Positions 59,412-64,000 of a DNA stretch of 64,000 bases are shown in pieces; the stretch's first letter is position 1, and each line of letters opens with the position of its first letter. The position numbers and the translations under genes were made by a program. The notes below the pieces were generated by a model, which saw only the letters and a program-made list of their open reading frames with translations, did not search any database and was not told the origin of the DNA. Source of the stretch: Cunninghamia lanceolata (Eukaryota; Streptophyta; Pinopsida; Cupressales; Cupressaceae); assembly GCA_027924645.1 (NCBI GenBank), contig BSBN01000445.1, forward strand, positions 7,423,001 to 7,487,000, read 5' to 3'.

Positions 59412-61554
59412 GAAAATAGTTTAATCTACCCCTTGAGCAGAAGTTAAAAGATCAGACATTCAACACAGGAATTCTATGCTCTAGAATCTAAACATTACCA
59501 AACATCCAGATTCAGAAGAAGAATACATGCAATACTGGAGACAGAATTAACACAACACATGCTAAACAGCATTTCTCATATAAGTTTAATCATGAAATCA
59601 GTGGGTTCATGCCAAAAACAAACAACAAGAGATACATAAACTCACAGGTAAGCTGTACAGAGCAACCAGATCAGCTTGTTATGCATTACAGAGCCAAAAT
59701 CTTCAACTTTCAACAACCTTTCAAATGAGCAACACAACCTGCTTATAACAGCCAGGTAGGTGCTCAGCAATTAATTACATGGTTGACCCAAAAATCCTGC
59801 CAAATACACAGTATCATGAAAATGGCGCTCAAACACAACCAGATTGGCGCCCAAACTTGAATGCAGCAGGTAGGGGAGGAGACAGGAAGATTTCTCGAGC
59901 CCTGCGCCACTGTCCGCTGATGTACACCTTCAATCGGGTACAGGATCCATCCACGCCATCGCCCATACCTCTGCAATAATCGCCATTAATGGCGCACCAA
60001 CCCGCGGCCTTGGGAAGAACATCAATTCTGCATCGCAACCTTTTCCCGCCGAGATTCATCATCATGATATTTGAAAATGCAGGATATCAATTATCCCACA
60101 TGCACCCCGCGATGACCTCATTAACACTTTATATACTAGGTCATGAGCATATATCATGTCGGTGCTTTTGCTCCTGACGACACTAGTATAAGACTTCATC
60201 ATCATCATCCTCCAGCAGCATGATATCCTGTTGTTCGAAATATCACCCTGACGTCATCATGATATTTGAAATATAACCTTCATGATAATCGGCACAACCT
60301 GATCCATCGGAGGAACATCCTCCTGCTGAGCTTATACCAAAAGTCTGGCCGATGAACATCCTGATGACGTCATCATCATATCCTGCTGACGTCATCATCA
60401 TATCTGCCTACTGCGCAACTCCTCATATCCGGATGACGTCATCATCATGTTTGCAAATATCAGGGGATCATCATAAGATGATCAGTGTTAGAAATATGAC
60501 CCCCCCCGGACCTTGATGACGTCATCATCATATTAACATCATCATGATATTCGGAAGACAACCGGATATTTGGAAATATCCTCCTGATGCACAAATATCA
60601 GGTTGCACTGTAGCTCCACCATAAGATCGGGGCGATAACTGAATATGATGATGATGCTTGAAAAGATCACCCCCAGTAGATAATGCGCGAAGCCAGCAGG
60701 CGGATATCTCCTTGATATCAGCATCATCATGATGCTGGAACAAACATATATCCGGGTGATATGAAAATATGAAAATATCACCCCCTCCTTCGGAATATCA
60801 TGATGCAGATAGGCAGAGAAATAGATATCACCCTGATATAAGGATGACGTCAGCATCATCAGGATAAGAAACAACAAACATGAAGTGATACAACATCATC
60901 AGGATGATATTGACTAAGATCATCCTGACGTTCAAAATATGATGACCCTAGTGAATATCGGGTCGCACTTAGAACTCTTCAACAACATCATCAGGATGAT
61001 CATAACCAAGATCACCCGATGATAAAAATATCACCCCGGTGAAATATCATGAAGGCAGAAAATATGATGACCTCCGCAAGCAGCAGGATGATAACTGGAA
61101 ATATCATGATGATGACGACGACCCTTAAGAAAAAAAACAAGTTAGGTCGAACAACTTAGAGAGAAACCCCTTCAGGAGATCGGGGTAACATCATCATCAT
61201 GTTTGGGCAAGGTGATATTCGGAAGATCACCGGATACTTGAAAAATCACCCCCGCAAGCAACTGAGGGCGCACTGTAGCTCATCAGCATCATCAGGATAA
61301 TAACCAAACATCACCCGACAGTGAAATATGATGATGACGATGAGAAACCAGTCGACGAAGAACATGATGATGCAGACCATCATCGAAGACAAGATGATGA
61401 TGATGACCTCCTCCTCAGGAAAATATGATGATGCAGCTGAAAAATGCTGAGGAGGTCCAACACTTAGAAAAAATGGGCAAGAAGATAAAGGCTTCAAATG
61501 AAGAAACCTCCTGATCATGACAAATCAACCCCAGATCAAAATGAGTGCTAACAG
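59412..61554. repeat. LTR beside element G, rich in TGACGTCA and ATGATG; left boundary uncertain
   Basis: The right boundary is supported by GTGCTAACA at 61546-61554 followed by a primer-like GTGGCTCCGAATGGGGACG on the plus strand. The left boundary near 59412 is a guess from where F coding ends. Between 60180 and 61440 ATGATG and CATCAT words and TGACGTCA dominate. Short frames here carry no domain. Confidence 0.45.
60249..60852. promoter_or_regulatory. Cluster of six TGACGTCA palindromes
   Basis: Perfect TGACGTCA at 60249, 60365, 60387, 60434, 60517 and 60845 (starts), most followed by TCATCAT. TGACGTCA is the classic binding site of bZIP factors of TGA/CREB type (established). Position inside an LTR suggests an enhancer function, which is inference. 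Confidence 0.6.
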
Positions 61555-61573
61555 TGGCTCCGAATGGGGACGT
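61555..61573 (+). other. Primer-like site next to element G, antisense to its pol
   Basis: GTGGCTCCGAATGGGGACG on the plus strand fits TGGCGACTCCACTGGGGAC with three bases missing after TGG. The neighbouring pol gene is on the minus strand and ends at 61700, so this site has the wrong orientation and side for that gene. Confidence 0.55.
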
Positions 61574-61699
61574 GCAGGTGAAAACCTGCAGCGAGAACCA
61601 GATCTCCGGGCAGACCAGACAAAAAGCCAAAAAACGCGAGCTGTACAAGGCATTTACACTACATACATATTTTTACAAATGTGCACAGCAACCAGATAT

Positions 61700-64000
61700 T
61701 TATGCAAAATAGAACTTAAGGAATTGGCCATGCACAGGCAATTCCAGAATTTCACCATCTAGGGCCTGGAGGAAATAAGAATCCTCCCCATGAGTATTGC
61801 AAACCTGATATGGGCCCATCCATAAGGGTTGAAATTTACCATGTTTACCCTTTTCCTGATCTTTAGCATTCCAAATAAGCACCAGATCATTGACTTGAAA
61901 CTTCCTTTTTGTGGTTCTCCTGTCAAACTGATATTTCATATCTTGTTGTCTTTTGAGATTGATCTGGTGGGCTTTCCTCCTGTCTTCATCCAATGCAACC
62001 AGCTGATTCACTCTTTCTGTCATGGGATCTTCAATCTCCTCATCATTTTCCTGAATGAATCTGTAAACTGGTAGGAGATTGTTTATGGGTAGTCTAGCTG
62101 ATGCACCATATACTAGCTCAAAAGGTGACTTCCCAATAGCCCTTTTCACAGTCACTCTGTCAGCCCATACTGCTAAATTCAACTTTGAGTCCCAAGCTCT
62201 CTTGTTCTTGTCCAGTATCCTCTTGACAATTTTCATGATGCTCTTATTGCTTGATTCTTCTTGACCATTTCCTTGTGGGTGATATGGTGATGTATATGAC
62301 AGATTTATCCCATACCTGTTGCAAAAATCAACAAATTCACCTGATCTGAAGCACATAGCATTATCAGTGATTATCTTAAATGGTACTCCAAACCTGATGA
62401 TGATGTTCTCTAGTATGAAATCTGTCACCACCTTACTTGTAGCTCTCTTAGTTGGAATGGCCTCAATCCATTTGGTAAAGTAGTCAGTTGCCACCAAAAT
62501 CCAACTGTGTCCCCCACTTGATTTGTCTGCAATTTCCCCTATGAAGTCAATTCCCCATTGCTGGAATGGAGCATCCACAGGTACATTTCTGAGGGGTAAA
62601 GCACCATCATATTTTAGCTTTCCTGAGAATCTCTGGCAAGGGTCACACTTTCTTACTAACCTTTGTGCATCTGAAAAGAGAGTGGGCCACCAATATCCTG
62701 CCCTGAGAATTTTATGAGCTGTTGTTTGGGCAGTATAATGTCCACTACACAATCCTTTATGCATGTCAATCAAAACATTGTTAGCCATGTCCTCATCCAC
62801 ACATCTCAGCAGCACACCATCAGGGTTTTTCCAGTACAGCTCACCTTGAACAATAACATACCTGATTGCACGTAGCTTTAGAGTCCTCTTTTGACAGTCA
62901 CTGAGATGGGAAGGACAATTCAGATTTTGCAAGTAATAGATAATATCCTTGTACCATTCAGATCCTGATACATTTACACTCTCATCATGGACTGCATTAA
63001 CTTGGCATGCTTCCAAGTTTGACTGTGCCATCATCTTGGCTAATCCTTGTCCTCTTATCAACTTAGTAACTTGTATGTCTATGTTGAACTCCTGCAGTTT
63101 GTTTATCCATCTGCACCTTCTTCCAGTCACCTCTTGCTGAGTGAATATGTCTTTGACTGCTGCATGAGGTACATATGCAATTATATATGACCCTACCAAG
63201 TATGGTCTGAAACTTTTGATGGCTCTAACTAGTGCATATGCCTGCTTTTCCATAATGTCATACTTCAACTCAGAGGCCTGCAGGGACATACTGAAGAAGG
63301 CGATGGGCTGTTCAAAACCATCTTCATTTTTCTGTAACAAACATGCAGCAACAGTATAAAAGGAAGCAAATGAAAACACTTGGAATGGCCTAGAAAAATC
63401 AGGAGATTTAAGAACAGGGGCCATCTTAATTGCCTCTTTGATATTCTGAAATGATTCTGTTGCTTCCCTTTCCCAGTTGACAGTTGCATCCTTCTTCATC
63501 ATCTTGGAAATGTTCCTTGTGGTTTCTGCAAAGTTGGGAACAAATCTTCTAACAAAGTTTATCTGTCCAAAGAAGGACTGAACTCCTTTCACAGTTTTTG
63601 GCATTTGAATCCTGTCAATAGCTGCCACTCTCTCTAGATCTATCCTGACTCCATCCTTGGAAACAATATGTCCCAGAAGTTTTCCTTCAACTACTCCAAA
63701 GGCACACTTCTTTGGGTTTAAAGAAATACCATATTCTAGTGCTCTTATGAAAATCTGCTCCAGATGCAAACAATGCTGCTCCTCTTTCTTTGAGTAGGCA
63801 GTCAGGTCATCCTGATATACAGCCAGGATTGAATCAATCAGCCCTGCAAAAGCAACATCCATTGCTCTTTGAAATGTAGCACCTGCATTTGTTAGTCCAA
63901 ATGGCATTCTAACATACACATATGTCCCCCATGGAGTGGTAAAGGCAGTCTTATACTGTTCTGATTCCTTTACCTTTACCTGATTATATCCTGAAAATCC
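61700..64000 (-). CDS. Element G Gypsy pol: RT (end), degenerate RNase H and integrase; open to the window edge
   Basis: An uninterrupted minus-strand frame of 767 codons; the true start is beyond 64000. Counting from the Met at 63919: RT palm with MPFGLTNAGATFQRAMD and the box YQDD (35-38) instead of the usual YM/L/VDD; RNase H at about 175-265 with VFSFAS (184) replacing the catalytic Asp of DAS and VPH replacing TDH; integrase zinc region H387, H394, C425, C428; core D458, D519 and Glu 554/555 (QGNGQEES). A C-terminal tail with KGKHGKFQPLWMGPYQV ends at residue 739. It inserts copies of the element's DNA in a live element. Open frame and intact integrase triad suggest a young copy. Confidence 0.92.
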   Translation of the reverse strand, partial: GFSGYNQVKVKESEQYKTAFTTPWGTYVYVRMPFGLTNAGATFQRAMDVAFAGLIDSILAVYQDDLTAYSKKEEQHCLHLEQIFIRALEYGISLNPKKCAFGVVEGKLLGHIVSKDGVRIDLERVAAIDRIQMPKTVKGVQSFFGQINFVRRFVPNFAETTRNISKMMKKDATVNWEREATESFQNIKEAIKMAPVLKSPDFSRPFQVFSFASFYTVAACLLQKNEDGFEQPIAFFSMSLQASELKYDIMEKQAYALVRAIKSFRPYLVGSYIIAYVPHAAVKDIFTQQEVTGRRCRWINKLQEFNIDIQVTKLIRGQGLAKMMAQSNLEACQVNAVHDESVNVSGSEWYKDIIYYLQNLNCPSHLSDCQKRTLKLRAIRYVIVQGELYWKNPDGVLLRCVDEDMANNVLIDMHKGLCSGHYTAQTTAHKILRAGYWWPTLFSDAQRLVRKCDPCQRFSGKLKYDGALPLRNVPVDAPFQQWGIDFIGEIADKSSGGHSWILVATDYFTKWIEAIPTKRATSKVVTDFILENIIIRFGVPFKIITDNAMCFRSGEFVDFCNRYGINLSYTSPYHPQGNGQEESSNKSIMKIVKRILDKNKRAWDSKLNLAVWADRVTVKRAIGKSPFELVYGASARLPINNLLPVYRFIQENDEEIEDPMTERVNQLVALDEDRRKAHQINLKRQQDMKYQFDRRTTKRKFQVNDLVLIWNAKDQEKGKHGKFQPLWMGPYQVCNTHGEDSYFLQALDGEILELPVHGQFLKFYFA

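Noticed and set aside
60180..61440. CRISPR-like or satellite array of CATCATCAT units
   Set aside because: Spacing is irregular, no fixed unit exists, and the DNA is from a plant.

Overview
This window is plant nuclear DNA made almost entirely of nested LTR retrotransposons. I find no intact host gene, rRNA or tRNA gene. The organism is a seed plant with a large, repeat-rich genome. A gymnosperm such as a conifer is my best guess, from the nesting depth, the long decayed LTRs and the dual-RNase-H Gypsy elements; this is inference, because nothing in the window names a species.

Layout from left to right. Positions 1-5942 hold a Ty1/Copia element of Sirevirus type on the minus strand (gag, protease, integrase, RT, RNase H, tRNA-iMet-like primer site, 5' LTR). 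It sits in the last codons of the pol gene of a second, plus-strand Copia element (5943-7989). That element in turn sits in the leader of element A, whose body runs from 7990 to 24633. Element A encodes a decayed, unrecognised protein with a coiled-coil tail and ends in a 448-bp LTR. Element A is split at 11066-11071 by a minus-strand element of LARD (large retrotransposon derivative) type, 11072-23731. This has two LTRs of about 5.58 kb, only 1.5 kb of non-coding interior, and a fragment of a pentatricopeptide-repeat (PPR) gene inside each LTR. Element A itself interrupts an older Copia RNase H (24634-24975).

From about 27.2 kb to 40.5 kb lies element C, an old plus-strand Gypsy (gag, protease, extra RNase H, start of RT). 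A gag-only Gypsy element, B (31260-39491, TSD TCACC), is inserted in its extra RNase H. Element D (LTR 40458-42355) cuts its RT. Element E (42750-54141, TSD ATAGT), a nearly complete but dead Gypsy, lies inside D. After D comes part of another Gypsy, F (primer site at 57891, gag-like remnants to about 59.4 kb). The window ends in minus-strand Gypsy G, with an open RT-RNase H-integrase frame (61700-64000) next to an LTR rich in TGACGTCA motifs.

The points most worth following up are five. (1) C and E carry an additional RNase H between protease and RT, and in E and G the ordinary RNase H has lost catalytic residues. (2) E and G both have a primer-site-like sequence in antisense orientation at the integrase end. 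(3) The E LTRs carry a dense field of short TTGTATAT/ATATACAA hairpins. (4) A PPR gene fragment has been captured in the giant LTRs. (5) Six TGACGTCA palindromes cluster in the G LTR.
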